DNA of 64,000 nt from Sphingobacteriaceae bacterium (GTDB lineage Bacteria > Bacteroidota > Bacteroidia > Sphingobacteriales > Sphingobacteriaceae): assembly GCA_903642215.1 (NCBI GenBank), contig CAHJWG010000002.1, forward strand, positions 248,001 through 312,000, read 5' to 3'. The position numbers and the translations under genes were made by a program. The notes beneath the pieces were generated by a model. That model was not told the DNA's origin, did no database searches, and was given only the letters and a program-made list of their open reading frames with translations. Shown in pieces: positions 17,766 through 24,559 of the stretch. The first letter of the stretch is position 1. Every line of letters begins with the position of its first letter.

Positions 17766-18455
17766 ATGAGCATTGCAGATAATATCAGTAAGTTAAAAAA
17801 GGAAACAGAAGGCCGGGGCGTAAAGCTGATTGCGGTTTCTAAAACAAAACCGGCGGATGTTTTAATGGAAGCATACAACGCCGGGCAGCGTGTTTTCGGG
17901 GAAAATAATGTGCAGGAAATGGTTGAAAAACAGGAGCAGCTGCCAAAAGATATTGAATGGCATTTGATCGGCCATTTGCAAAGCAACAAGGTTAAATATA
18001 TTGCTCCTTTTATCAGCCTGATTCATTCGGTCGACAGTTTGAAATTGTTACAGGAGATCGACAAGCAAGCCGCCAAAAACAAGCGCATAATTGATTGTTT
18101 ATTGCAGATTTATATTGCTGATGAAGAAACCAAATTCGGTTTAGGTTTTGATGAAGCGATAGAATTACTACGTTCGGAAGACTTCCTCGCCTTAAAAAAT
18201 ATTCGGATTGTTGGCTTGATGGGAATTGCCACCAACACGGATAACGAAAAGCAATTAAAAGATGAATTTTACGAACTGCATACTTTTTTTAACGGTATAA
18301 AAACGAGCTTTTTCCGCAAGGAAGATTCGTTTAAAGAACTTTCCATCGGCATGTCTTCAGATTATAAAATTGCGATGGAACAAGGCAGCACGATGGTTCG
18401 GGTTGGAAGTTTAATTTTCGGCCAGCGGTTAATCCCGCACTGGAAAAATAATTAA
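17766..18455 (+). CDS. YggS-family pyridoxal-phosphate homeostasis protein
   Basis: The 229-residue protein binds PLP through the Lys of LIAVSKTKP (K26) and has the family motifs FGENNVQEM, WHLIGHLQSNK and LSIGMSSDYKIAMEQGSTMVRVGSLIFG. PLPBP proteins buffer PLP and keep amino and keto acids in balance; no catalytic activity is known. It is followed by a GNAT gene only eight bases after its stop, so the two form an operon. Confidence 0.95.
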   Translation: MSIADNISKLKKETEGRGVKLIAVSKTKPADVLMEAYNAGQRVFGENNVQEMVEKQEQLPKDIEWHLIGHLQSNKVKYIAPFISLIHSVDSLKLLQEIDKQAAKNKRIIDCLLQIYIADEETKFGLGFDEAIELLRSEDFLALKNIRIVGLMGIATNTDNEKQLKDEFYELHTFFNGIKTSFFRKEDSFKELSIGMSSDYKIAMEQGSTMVRVGSLIFGQRLIPHWKNN

Positions 18456-18463
18456 TTGCACGA

Positions 18464-18949
18464 ATGAATCTATTAGTCAGAGTTGCCGAAAAAGCCGATT
18501 GTCCGCGCCTGCTGGAACTGATTGCCGAACTGGCTTTGTTTGAAAAAGCACCCGAAGAAGTAACCGTAACGCTGCCGGAAATGGAAGCTGCCGGCTTTGG
18601 GAACAATCCCGTTTGGAAAGCTTTTATAGCAGAAACTGATGGTTTTATCGTTGGTTTTGCCTTGTACTACGTTCGCTATTCTACCTGGAAAGGCTGCCGC
18701 ATGTACTTGGAAGATTTGATTATTACCGAAACTTATCGCGGCAAAGGCATTGGTACGCTCCTGATAAAAACACTGATAAAAGAAGCACAGCAAAAAGGTT
18801 TCAGCGGTATGTTGTGGCAGGTTTTAGACTGGAATGAACCGGCAATCGGATTTTACGAAAAACTCAATGCTTCTTTTGATGGCAGCTGGATCAATGTTTC
18901 GCTCGAAAAACAACAATTTGAGGATTTTGATCTGTCGGATTTGGGTTGA
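18464..18949 (+). CDS. GNAT family N-acetyltransferase
   Basis: The 161-residue protein has the acetyl-CoA-binding motif YRGKGIGTLLIKTL (about 90-103) after the EDLIITETYRG strand, and the C-terminal NEPAIGFYEKLNASF. It resembles diamine/thialysine acetyltransferases (SAT2-like: WKGCRMYLEDL, GFALYY), but the substrate is not certain. It lies directly downstream of yggS. Two motif words fall inside it: an exact 11-mer at 18777-18787 (LIKEA) and a one-mismatch copy at 18867-18878 (NASFD). Confidence 0.9.
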   Translation: MNLLVRVAEKADCPRLLELIAELALFEKAPEEVTVTLPEMEAAGFGNNPVWKAFIAETDGFIVGFALYYVRYSTWKGCRMYLEDLIITETYRGKGIGTLLIKTLIKEAQQKGFSGMLWQVLDWNEPAIGFYEKLNASFDGSWINVSLEKQQFEDFDLSDLG

Positions 18950-18975
18950 AAGATAAATAAAGTTAAGGTTTTGTC

Positions 18976-18996
18976 ATGCCGAAATTTTTTCGGTAT
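18976..18996. repeat. REP-like short palindrome
   Basis: ATGCCGAAA (18976-18984) pairs with TTTCGGTAT (18988-18996) around three T, flanked by TTGTC and CTCATC. The layout (GTCATGCnGAA...TTCnGCATCTC) is like short dispersed palindromes I associate with Sphingobacteriaceae intergenic regions; only one copy is seen here. Confidence 0.5.
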
Positions 18997-19030
18997 CTCA
19001 TCATAAAGGCAGCCAGCAAAACCAAGTTTA

Positions 19031-19038
19031 TAACTTTG
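19031..19038 (+). promoter_or_regulatory. Putative -7 promoter box for aspartokinase
   Basis: TAACTTTG matches TAnnTTTG about 70 bases before the ATG at 19110. No good -33 element is seen. Confidence 0.35.
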
Positions 19039-19099
19039 CTTGTGGGATACTAAAATAAGTTTAGCATGAAGAACCAGGAAAACACAAAAATTAGATAGA

Positions 19100-19111
19100 T
19101 AAAAACAGTAT
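19100..19111 (+). repeat. Sister motif TAAAAACAGYAT overlapping the aspartokinase start
   Basis: TAAAAACAGTAT shares its last two bases with the ATG of the aspartokinase gene. The same overlap occurs at the RND permease start (50443-50454). Confidence 0.85.
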
Positions 19112-20372
19112 GCAGGTTTTTAAATTCGGAGGTGCTTCTGTAAAAGATGCAGCAGGTGTAAAAAATCTGGCTGCCATCGTTCAAAATTATAAGGAAAACG
19201 AATTGCTGGTTGTGGTTTCGGCGATGGGGAAAATGACTAATGCGCTGGAGCGGCTCACGTTTGCTTACATCAATCAAAGAGCAGATGTTCAGAATATTTT
19301 TGCCGGAATCCGTGCTTTCCATGAAGATATTTTATCGGAACTTTTTGAACCTGCACATTCTGTTTTTAATGAAGTTGAAAATACTTTTGTTGAGATTGAA
19401 TGGATGATCGAAGAAGAACCGCATGACGATCCTGATTTTATTTACGATCAGATCGTTTCTATCGGCGAGCTGGTTTCTTCCCGGATTATCACCTCATATT
19501 TAAATTCAGCAGGTGTAAAAAGCCGTTGGCTGGATGTCCGCAGTTACATCCAAACGGATAATACTTACCGCGAAGGGTTGGTGGATTGGGAAAAAACTTG
19601 TGCATCGATCCGGCAGGATATTCCGGTTTTACTACAAAAAGAAGTTGTTGTAACACAAGGTTTTTTGGGTGGAACTTCCGAAAATTTTACCACAACTTTG
19701 GGCCGCGAAGGTTCTGATTATACCGCCGCAATTTTTGCTTCCTGCTTAAATGCGGCTTCGGTTACGATCTGGAAAGATGTTGCCGGCGTTTTTAATGCTG
19801 ATCCGAAACGGTTTCAAAATATCGTCAAATTTGATCAGCTTTCGTATGCTGAAGCCATGGAAATGGCTTATTACGGAGCCAGTATCATCCATCCAAAAAC
19901 GATAAAACCGCTGCAAAATGCTCAAATTGAGTTGTTTGTAAAACCATTTTTAACGCCGTTGGAAAGCGGGACGGTTATTAACGGCGAAGAATTACAGGTT
20001 AAAACGCCGGTTATAATTGTAAAAACCAACCAGGTTTTGTTTTCCGTTTCTTCCAAAGATCATTCTTTTATCACCGAAAATCATTTAAGCGAGATTTATA
20101 AAATTCTGGCAGAATTACATTTTAAAGTCAATCTGACACAGAATTCGGCTTTAAGTTTTTCTTTTTGTGTTGATTTTGTAACCTCAAAATTTGAACGTTT
20201 ATTACAAAGATTGAAACCAGATTTCAATTTCAAATACAATACCGAAACAGATTTAATTACGGTACGGCATTATCAAACTGCTTTATTACAGGAACTAGCC
20301 GCCGGAAAAACGATTTTACTGGAGCAGTTAAGCTGCAACACAGCCCAAATGTTAATTAAAGCTGAAAGTTAA
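19110..20372 (+). CDS. lysC: Aspartate kinase, monofunctional
   Basis: The 420-residue enzyme phosphorylates aspartate, the first step to lysine, threonine and methionine. The N-terminal MQVFKFGGASV, the VVVSAMGKMTNAL loop and the TTLGREGSDYTAA and IHPKTIKPL motifs are all present. The C-terminal 120 residues replace the usual pair of well-formed ACT domains with a weakly conserved ACT-like region, so feedback control by lysine or threonine is uncertain. It is separate from homoserine dehydrogenase, which lies 40 kb away under a SAM riboswitch. Its end overlaps the end of the convergent phosphopantetheinyl transferase gene by 17 bases. Confidence 0.92.
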   Translation: MQVFKFGGASVKDAAGVKNLAAIVQNYKENELLVVVSAMGKMTNALERLTFAYINQRADVQNIFAGIRAFHEDILSELFEPAHSVFNEVENTFVEIEWMIEEEPHDDPDFIYDQIVSIGELVSSRIITSYLNSAGVKSRWLDVRSYIQTDNTYREGLVDWEKTCASIRQDIPVLLQKEVVVTQGFLGGTSENFTTTLGREGSDYTAAIFASCLNAASVTIWKDVAGVFNADPKRFQNIVKFDQLSYAEAMEMAYYGASIIHPKTIKPLQNAQIELFVKPFLTPLESGTVINGEELQVKTPVIIVKTNQVLFSVSSKDHSFITENHLSEIYKILAELHFKVNLTQNSALSFSFCVDFVTSKFERLLQRLKPDFNFKYNTETDLITVRHYQTALLQELAAGKTILLEQLSCNTAQMLIKAES

Positions 20373-21102
20373 AAAACCGGATTGCTGTTTTTACCGGTAT
20401 AAAAGCTACGCTGCCGATATAATTTTCATCAACTTTAAAGCTTGTAATTTGCCGGTTTTCGTTTGAATTATTAATTGCAAAAGGATCTTGATAGATGCCA
20501 TCCAAACTTGGAATCTGTGCTAAATCATCAACCAAACCTTTTCCGGTTGCTTTCAACAGGCTTTCCTTGCGAGTCCATAACTGGTAAAAACTTTGACTCG
20601 GGTTGGCAGAATTTTCCACAAAATCAGCTTCAATTTTACTCAAACTGCTGTCCGACATATTTTGCCAGGTAAAAGAAGTATCGATCTTTTCTACATCAAT
20701 CCCGATTGGATTGGAAGCGATGGCAATCAAAATATAATTCCCTGAATGAGAAATGTTGAAGTGAATTTGATCTGCCGAATCGTTTTCAAAATATGGTTTT
20801 TTGTTTTGATCAGCTGAAAATCGAATTGCTTTCGGCGAAATTTTGGTATATTTATTTAGTAAAATTCGCAAAACAGCTTTGCTGATAATCCGCTGATTTT
20901 GGTCGTTTTCCTGCTGATAACGCATCGCTTTTTCAATTTCCTGCGGTTGCAGCAAAGCTTTAAATTCGTTCAGTTTCGGCACAAAAGAAGAAACGGCAAT
21001 CCGCCAAATTGAAACGGTATTATAAACGGTAAAATCTGCTGATGCTTCAGTCCAAATCAAATTTAATAGATGATTAACTGATAATCGGTTGTATAAAATC
21101 AC
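20356..21102 (-). CDS. 4'-phosphopantetheinyl transferase (Sfp type)
   Basis: The 248-residue enzyme attaches the CoA phosphopantetheine arm to carrier proteins. Visible motifs are KPYF near 120, ISHSGNYILIAI, the metal-binding GIDVEKI and the WTRKESLLKATGKGL signature near 185-200. Sfp-type enzymes serve secondary-metabolite carriers, which would suit the NRPS at the left edge of the window, though this link is only inference. The start read here is GTG. An exact dispersed-motif copy (20670-20681) encodes IDTSFTWQ, and a sister-motif copy (20383-20393) lies near its 3' end. Confidence 0.9.
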   Translation of the reverse strand: MILYNRLSVNHLLNLIWTEASADFTVYNTVSIWRIAVSSFVPKLNEFKALLQPQEIEKAMRYQQENDQNQRIISKAVLRILLNKYTKISPKAIRFSADQNKKPYFENDSADQIHFNISHSGNYILIAIASNPIGIDVEKIDTSFTWQNMSDSSLSKIEADFVENSANPSQSFYQLWTRKESLLKATGKGLVDDLAQIPSLDGIYQDPFAINNSNENRQITSFKVDENYIGSVAFIPVKTAIRFFNFQL

Positions 21103-21231
21103 ATTAATTTCGGTTTTTACGGATGTTATAAAAGTGTTTGTGTACGGACGGACAGGATTAATTTTCTTAAAAATATAAAAAACAATAAACTAAAAAATGT
21201 TACTATTGTTAAAAACAAAAAACACAATGCT

Positions 21232-21681
21232 ATGAGTATCAAAAAAGAATTGTTGAAAAAGACAAAAGAATACGCAGATCAGGCAAAAGATTATGCTAAG
21301 GATCATGCTAAAGACTATGCAGAATTTGCAAAAGGTTATGCAAAAGATAAAGCTAAAGATTACACTTCTGATGCAAAATCTTATGCAAGAGATAAAACCG
21401 GCGACGGCCATGCAGCTTCTGTAGCAATTGCTTTAATTGGCGGATTGGTTTTAGGTGCAGCATTGGGTGTTTTGTTTGCGCCGGATGCAGGTACAGAAAC
21501 CAGAAGTAACCTTGGAAACTCTTTGCAGGATTTAGGCACAACGGTTGCCGATAAAGCGCAGCAAGGTAAAGATGCGATCACTAATTTAAAAGATAAAGCT
21601 GTTGATGCCGTAAAATCAAAACTTGGCAGCGAAGGTGTAGAAGGCGAAGACCCGGATATTGACCACCCGTCTTTTAGCTAA
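21232..21681 (+). CDS. YtxH-domain protein with N-terminal amphipathic repeats
   Basis: The 149-residue protein has three parts. Residues 10-55 are a run of YAKD-type repeats (DYAKDHAKDYAEFAKGYAKD and on) that would form an amphipathic helix. Residues 60-85 are a glycine-zipper membrane segment (ALIGGLVLGAALGVLFAPDAG) typical of YtxH. The tail is a charged helix (VADKAQQGKDAITNLKDK). YtxH proteins are stress-related in Firmicutes; a role in envelope stress is only inference here. The gene stands alone, starts with ATG and ends in a strong terminator at 21704-21736. Confidence 0.85.
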   Translation: MSIKKELLKKTKEYADQAKDYAKDHAKDYAEFAKGYAKDKAKDYTSDAKSYARDKTGDGHAASVAIALIGGLVLGAALGVLFAPDAGTETRSNLGNSLQDLGTTVADKAQQGKDAITNLKDKAVDAVKSKLGSEGVEGEDPDIDHPSFS

Positions 21682-21703
21682 ACTTGTTTTTCTGTTTAAT
21701 AAC

Positions 21704-21736
21704 AAAAGCCGCGTATTTTAAATATGCGGCTTTTTT
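21704..21736 (+). terminator. Rho-independent terminator of the YtxH gene
   Basis: AAAGCCGC pairs with GCGGCTTT, with an inner TAT/ATA extension and a T6 tail. Confidence 0.9.
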
Positions 21737-21801
21737 AGTTTGTAATTATTTACTTCTGCTGCTTGCAGATACAGAAGCAACAAACACTGATTTTAAGCCG
21801 A

Positions 21802-21811
21802 TAAAAGAAGC
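21802..21811 (+). repeat. Near-match copy of the dispersed motif
   Basis: TAAAAGAAGC preceded by TTTTAAGCCGA but followed by C in place of A. The long flank shows it belongs to the intergenic family. Confidence 0.7.
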
Positions 21812-21820
21812 CTAAAAAGC

Positions 21821-21857
21821 AAAAAGCCCTCAACATTTAAGTTAAGGACTTTTTTTA
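21821..21857 (-). terminator. Terminator downstream of tRNA-His
   Basis: On the minus strand, AGTCCTTAAC pairs with GTTGAGGGCT (10 pairs, with wobble) around TTAAAT and is followed by five T. Confidence 0.8.
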
Positions 21858-21860
21858 ACG

Positions 21861-21935
21861 GGTGGACGATGGGGCTCGAACCCACGACCCTCGGCACCAC
21901 AAACCAATACTCTAACCAACTGAGCTACGCCCACC
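21861..21935 (-). tRNA. tRNA-His (GTG)
   Basis: A 75-nt cloverleaf on the minus strand. The acceptor stem pairs GTGGGCG with CGTCCAC, with the extra 5' G(-1) opposite C73 that marks histidine tRNAs. The anticodon loop is TTGTGGT, giving GTG. The T loop is TTCGAGC. The 3' CCA is not encoded. A terminator follows. Confidence 0.95.
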
Positions 21936-21999
21936 GTTTTGCTGTTACAAAAGTAAAAATCTTTGGGTAATTGTCAAGAGGTTTTATGCCGAAAATTTC

Positions 22000-22011
22000 A
22001 TGCTGTTTTTA
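22000..22011 (-). repeat. Sister motif TAAAAACAGYAT (intergenic, upstream of rnhA)
   Basis: Reverse-orientation exact 12-mer (C form) followed by CCGGGTA, between tRNA-His and rnhA. Confidence 0.8.
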
Positions 22012-22039
22012 CCGGGTATTTTTCTTCAACCTAAAAAAT

Positions 22040-22047
22040 TACTTTTG
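22040..22047 (+). promoter_or_regulatory. Putative -7 box very close to the rnhA start
   Basis: TACTTTTG matches TAnnTTTG and ends only seven bases before the ATG at 22055. If it is used, transcription would begin at or next to the start codon. The same layout is seen for purM at 30400-30407. Confidence 0.45.
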
Positions 22048-22054
22048 CCAATGT

Positions 22055-22525
22055 ATGATTGAAATTTTTACAGATGGTGCTTGCAGTGGAAACCCGGGGC
22101 CGGGCGGTTACGGCGCGATACTAAAAGCAGGCAGCCATTACAAAGAACTTTCCGGCGGTTTCCGTAAAACTACCAACAACCGGATGGAATTAACAGCTGC
22201 GATCAAAGCATTGGAAGCGGTTAAAAAATCCGGACAAGCAATCACTCTTTACTCCGATTCTAAATATATTATTGATGCCATCGAAAAAAAATGGGTTTAC
22301 GGCTGGATTAAAAAAGGCTTTAAGGATAAAAAAAATAAGGATTTATGGCTACAGCTAATCGATCTTTTCAAGCTTCATCAAATACGTTTGGTTTGGGTAA
22401 AAGGCCATGCCGGTCACGCAGAAAATGAACGTTGCGATGAACTGGCCGTTGCCGCTGCTAAACAACCGAACCTGCCGGCTGATGTTTTTTTTGAAGCAGA
22501 GGCAGCTAAAGAAAAACTATTTTAA
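22055..22525 (+). CDS. rnhA: Ribonuclease HI
   Basis: The 156-residue enzyme cuts the RNA strand of RNA-DNA hybrids. All four metal ligands are visible: D7 (TDGAC), E45 (NRMEL), D68 (YSDSK) and D128 (RCDEL), together with the VKGHAGH loop at 115-121. The frame is open further upstream (to 21971), but [20 protein letters not shown] is the family N-terminus, so the ATG at 22055 is chosen. A -7 promoter box sits just before it. A dispersed-motif copy follows the stop codon. Confidence 0.96.
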   Translation: MIEIFTDGACSGNPGPGGYGAILKAGSHYKELSGGFRKTTNNRMELTAAIKALEAVKKSGQAITLYSDSKYIIDAIEKKWVYGWIKKGFKDKKNKDLWLQLIDLFKLHQIRLVWVKGHAGHAENERCDELAVAAAKQPNLPADVFFEAEAAKEKLF

Positions 22526-22530
22526 ACGTA

Positions 22531-22542
22531 ATGCTTCTTTTA
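22531..22542 (-). repeat. Dispersed motif copy TAAAAGAAGYAT between convergent genes
   Basis: Exact reverse copy five bases after the rnhA stop, flanked by TCGGCTTAA, in the 33-base gap to the convergent phosphoesterase gene. Confidence 0.9.
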
Positions 22543-22558
22543 TCGGCTTAATTTATAG

Positions 22559-23068
22559 CTAAACAATTGCCGTTTGTGGTTTTGCAATTTCGATTACTTC
22601 CAGGTTGGTAATGCTTTTTTTATCAATACAAAAACGCATTAAAGTTTGCGTTTTATGCCAACCTTGTTTGCCTGCTGCACCGGGATTTAAGTGTAAACAA
22701 TTGATTTTTTTATCAAACATCACTTTCAAAATATGCGAATGACCGGTGATAAATAAATCCGGCGGATTATTATAAATTTCGGGCTTAACTGCTGCGTTAT
22801 ATTTATCCGGATAGCCGCCAATATGCGTGATCCAAACGTCAACTTCTTCACAAAAAAAACGCAAATTTAAAGGATAAACGATGCGTACATCCTGCCCGTC
22901 AATATTGCCGTAAACGCCGCGTAAGGGTTTAAAAGTTGCAAGTTGATCGGCTAAATTAATATTGCCAAAATCTCCGGCGTGCCAAATCTCGTCAACCTCG
23001 GCAAAATGTTTAAAAACTGCGGGATCGAGGTAGCTGTGCGTATCAGAAATGAGTCCGATTTTTTTCAT
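22559..23068 (-). CDS. YfcE/MJ0936-type metallophosphoesterase
   Basis: The 169-residue cytoplasmic enzyme has all the metal-binding blocks of this family: SDTHSY (D8, H10), HAGDFG, YGNID, WITHIGG and FITGHSH. Members hydrolyse phosphodiesters in a manganese-dependent manner; the natural substrate is unknown. It is transcribed alone with an ATG start and is convergent with rnhA. Confidence 0.92.
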   Translation of the reverse strand: MKKIGLISDTHSYLDPAVFKHFAEVDEIWHAGDFGNINLADQLATFKPLRGVYGNIDGQDVRIVYPLNLRFFCEEVDVWITHIGGYPDKYNAAVKPEIYNNPPDLFITGHSHILKVMFDKKINCLHLNPGAAGKQGWHKTQTLMRFCIDKKSITNLEVIEIAKPQTAIV

Positions 23069-23148
23069 GGATTTGGTTTTAGTAAATAGCTGATGGTTTA
23101 TAGTCTATGGTCAATAGCCGATCCTCAAACCCCACTCCCCGCACCTTT

Positions 23149-23850
23149 TCAAAATATTATCAAAAAATTTTTCAGCAGATTCTGATATTCATCGCTGTAA
23201 ACTTTTTGAGATTTATAGATGGTAAAAGAAGTATGTTCGATTTTAGTTTGATTTACTCCGAAAGATAAAATTTGTCTGTGAGGCATTTCATTTTCAAAAG
23301 AAGAAATAGAAATTTCCCGATTTAAAAACAGTTGTTCCTGCACCATATTTTTTATAATTGACGCTGTTTTTACCGGCAAAATTATGGTGAAATTTCCTTT
23401 AGCCGATAAATAGTTGGGAATTTGATTCAGCAAATCTTCAAAAAAACCAAGTTCGGCATGTTTTGCCAGCGTTTTGTTTTCCTTCGGGGAAGTTAACGTA
23501 TCCAAGTAAAACGGCGGATTGGAAACGATGAGATCGTATTGCTGATGCTGTTTTTGCAACCAGAAATTTTGTATCGAAATTGGATAAATTTGAAGCCGAT
23601 CAGCAAAAACAGAATTAGTAAAATTTTGCTTAGCTTTTTCTGCGGAAGGAAGATCAATTTCGACGGCATCAATCTGCGCATCGGGAAACCTTTGTGCCAG
23701 CATCAAAGCAATTACGCCGGTACCGGTTCCGATATCTAAAATCGTTTTTGGGTTTTCTGCGGAGGAAATTGCGCCAAGCAAAACGCCATCGGTATTAATT
23801 TTCATGGCGCAGTTTGTTTGATCTACAGAAAACTGCTTGAAATGAAACAT
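23149..23850 (-). CDS. tRNA1(Val) (adenine(37)-N6)-methyltransferase-like protein
   Basis: The 233-residue protein has the SAM-binding motif ILDIGTGTGVIALMLAQR (about 39-56) and the adenine-N6 catalytic motif SNPPFY (about 109-114), with the family start MFHFKQFSVDQTNCAMKINTDG. This matches the TrmN6 (YfiC) group, which methylates A37 of tRNA1(Val). An exact dispersed-motif copy (23223-23234) encodes HTSFTIYK near its C-terminus. The 80-base gap upstream of the next gene on the left contains no gene. Confidence 0.9.
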   Translation of the reverse strand: MFHFKQFSVDQTNCAMKINTDGVLLGAISSAENPKTILDIGTGTGVIALMLAQRFPDAQIDAVEIDLPSAEKAKQNFTNSVFADRLQIYPISIQNFWLQKQHQQYDLIVSNPPFYLDTLTSPKENKTLAKHAELGFFEDLLNQIPNYLSAKGNFTIILPVKTASIIKNMVQEQLFLNREISISSFENEMPHRQILSFGVNQTKIEHTSFTIYKSQKVYSDEYQNLLKNFLIIF

Positions 23851-23884
23851 ATTGATTAGATTCGGAATCTTTTCCTAATAAATT

Positions 23885-24118
23885 ATGGTTTTAATTAAGT
23901 CGGTTTGGTTCAGCCAAAACAATATTTTTGTAGAAATGACTGATGGACGAGTGGTGTTTGAACCTGTTAAAAGTTATCCAAATTTGAGTAAGGGAACAGA
24001 AAAGCAATTGTCAAATTATTCTATAGAATGCGGTGGCAGATGGGTTCATTGGGACGAATTAGATGAAGATTTATCCGCAGAAGGCTTTTTAATGATGCAA
24101 AACCACAATCAATTTTAA
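23885..24118 (+). CDS. DUF2442 domain protein
   Basis: The 77-residue protein matches the DUF2442 plan: a short N-terminal strand (FVEMTDGRVVFEPVKSYPNL), an AT/EQ-type helix (LSKGTEKQLSNY) and the C-terminal GGRWVHWDELDEDLSAEGFL. These small proteins are often partnered with toxin-like or phage genes, but none is adjacent here and the function is unknown. Its stop codon overlaps the stop codon of the convergent VOC gene (24115-24118). It lies 34 bases downstream of a divergent methyltransferase gene. Confidence 0.85.
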   Translation: MVLIKSVWFSQNNIFVEMTDGRVVFEPVKSYPNLSKGTEKQLSNYSIECGGRWVHWDELDEDLSAEGFLMMQNHNQF

Positions 24119-24504
24119 ACTTCATACAATTCCAGCGGCAAACCGTCCGGATCGGCAAAAAAAGTAAAACGCTTTCCGGTAAATTCATCAATTCGGATTG
24201 GTTCTGTTTCCACATTTTTATCCGATAAAAACAGTACTGCTGCATCGAGATCCTCCACCGCAAAAGCTAAATGGCGCAAACCGGCAGCTTCCGGTCGCGA
24301 TGGACGAGGCGCAGGATTAGGAAAAGAAAAAAGCTCGATCTGATATTGTCCGGCAACTTTTAAATCCAGTTTCCAGGAATTTCTGGCTTCGCGAAAAACT
24401 TCTGCTTCGATTTCAAAACCTAAAACTTCTGTGTAAAATTGCTTGGAAACTTTGTAATCCGAACAGATAATGGCGATGTGATGGATTTGATTGATTTTTA
24501 ACAT
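24115..24504 (-). CDS. VOC family protein, YaeR/SMU1112c-like
   Basis: The 129-residue protein has the glyoxalase I-like fold with the metal-ligand positions in HHIAIICSDY (His 8/9), QIELFSF, LRHLAFAVEDL and LPLELYEV. The set HHIAI / FYTEVLGF / FFADPDGLPLELYE is typical of the YaeR branch, whose substrate is unknown. The ATG start is clear. It is 55 bases from purL and on the same strand, so the two may share a transcript. A sister-motif copy (24226-24236) lies inside. Confidence 0.9.
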   Translation of the reverse strand: MLKINQIHHIAIICSDYKVSKQFYTEVLGFEIEAEVFREARNSWKLDLKVAGQYQIELFSFPNPAPRPSRPEAAGLRHLAFAVEDLDAAVLFLSDKNVETEPIRIDEFTGKRFTFFADPDGLPLELYEV

Positions 24505-24559
24505 GTTGTTAAGATTGCATAGATTTTTGAAACGATTTATAGATTGGATTAAGTCAGAT

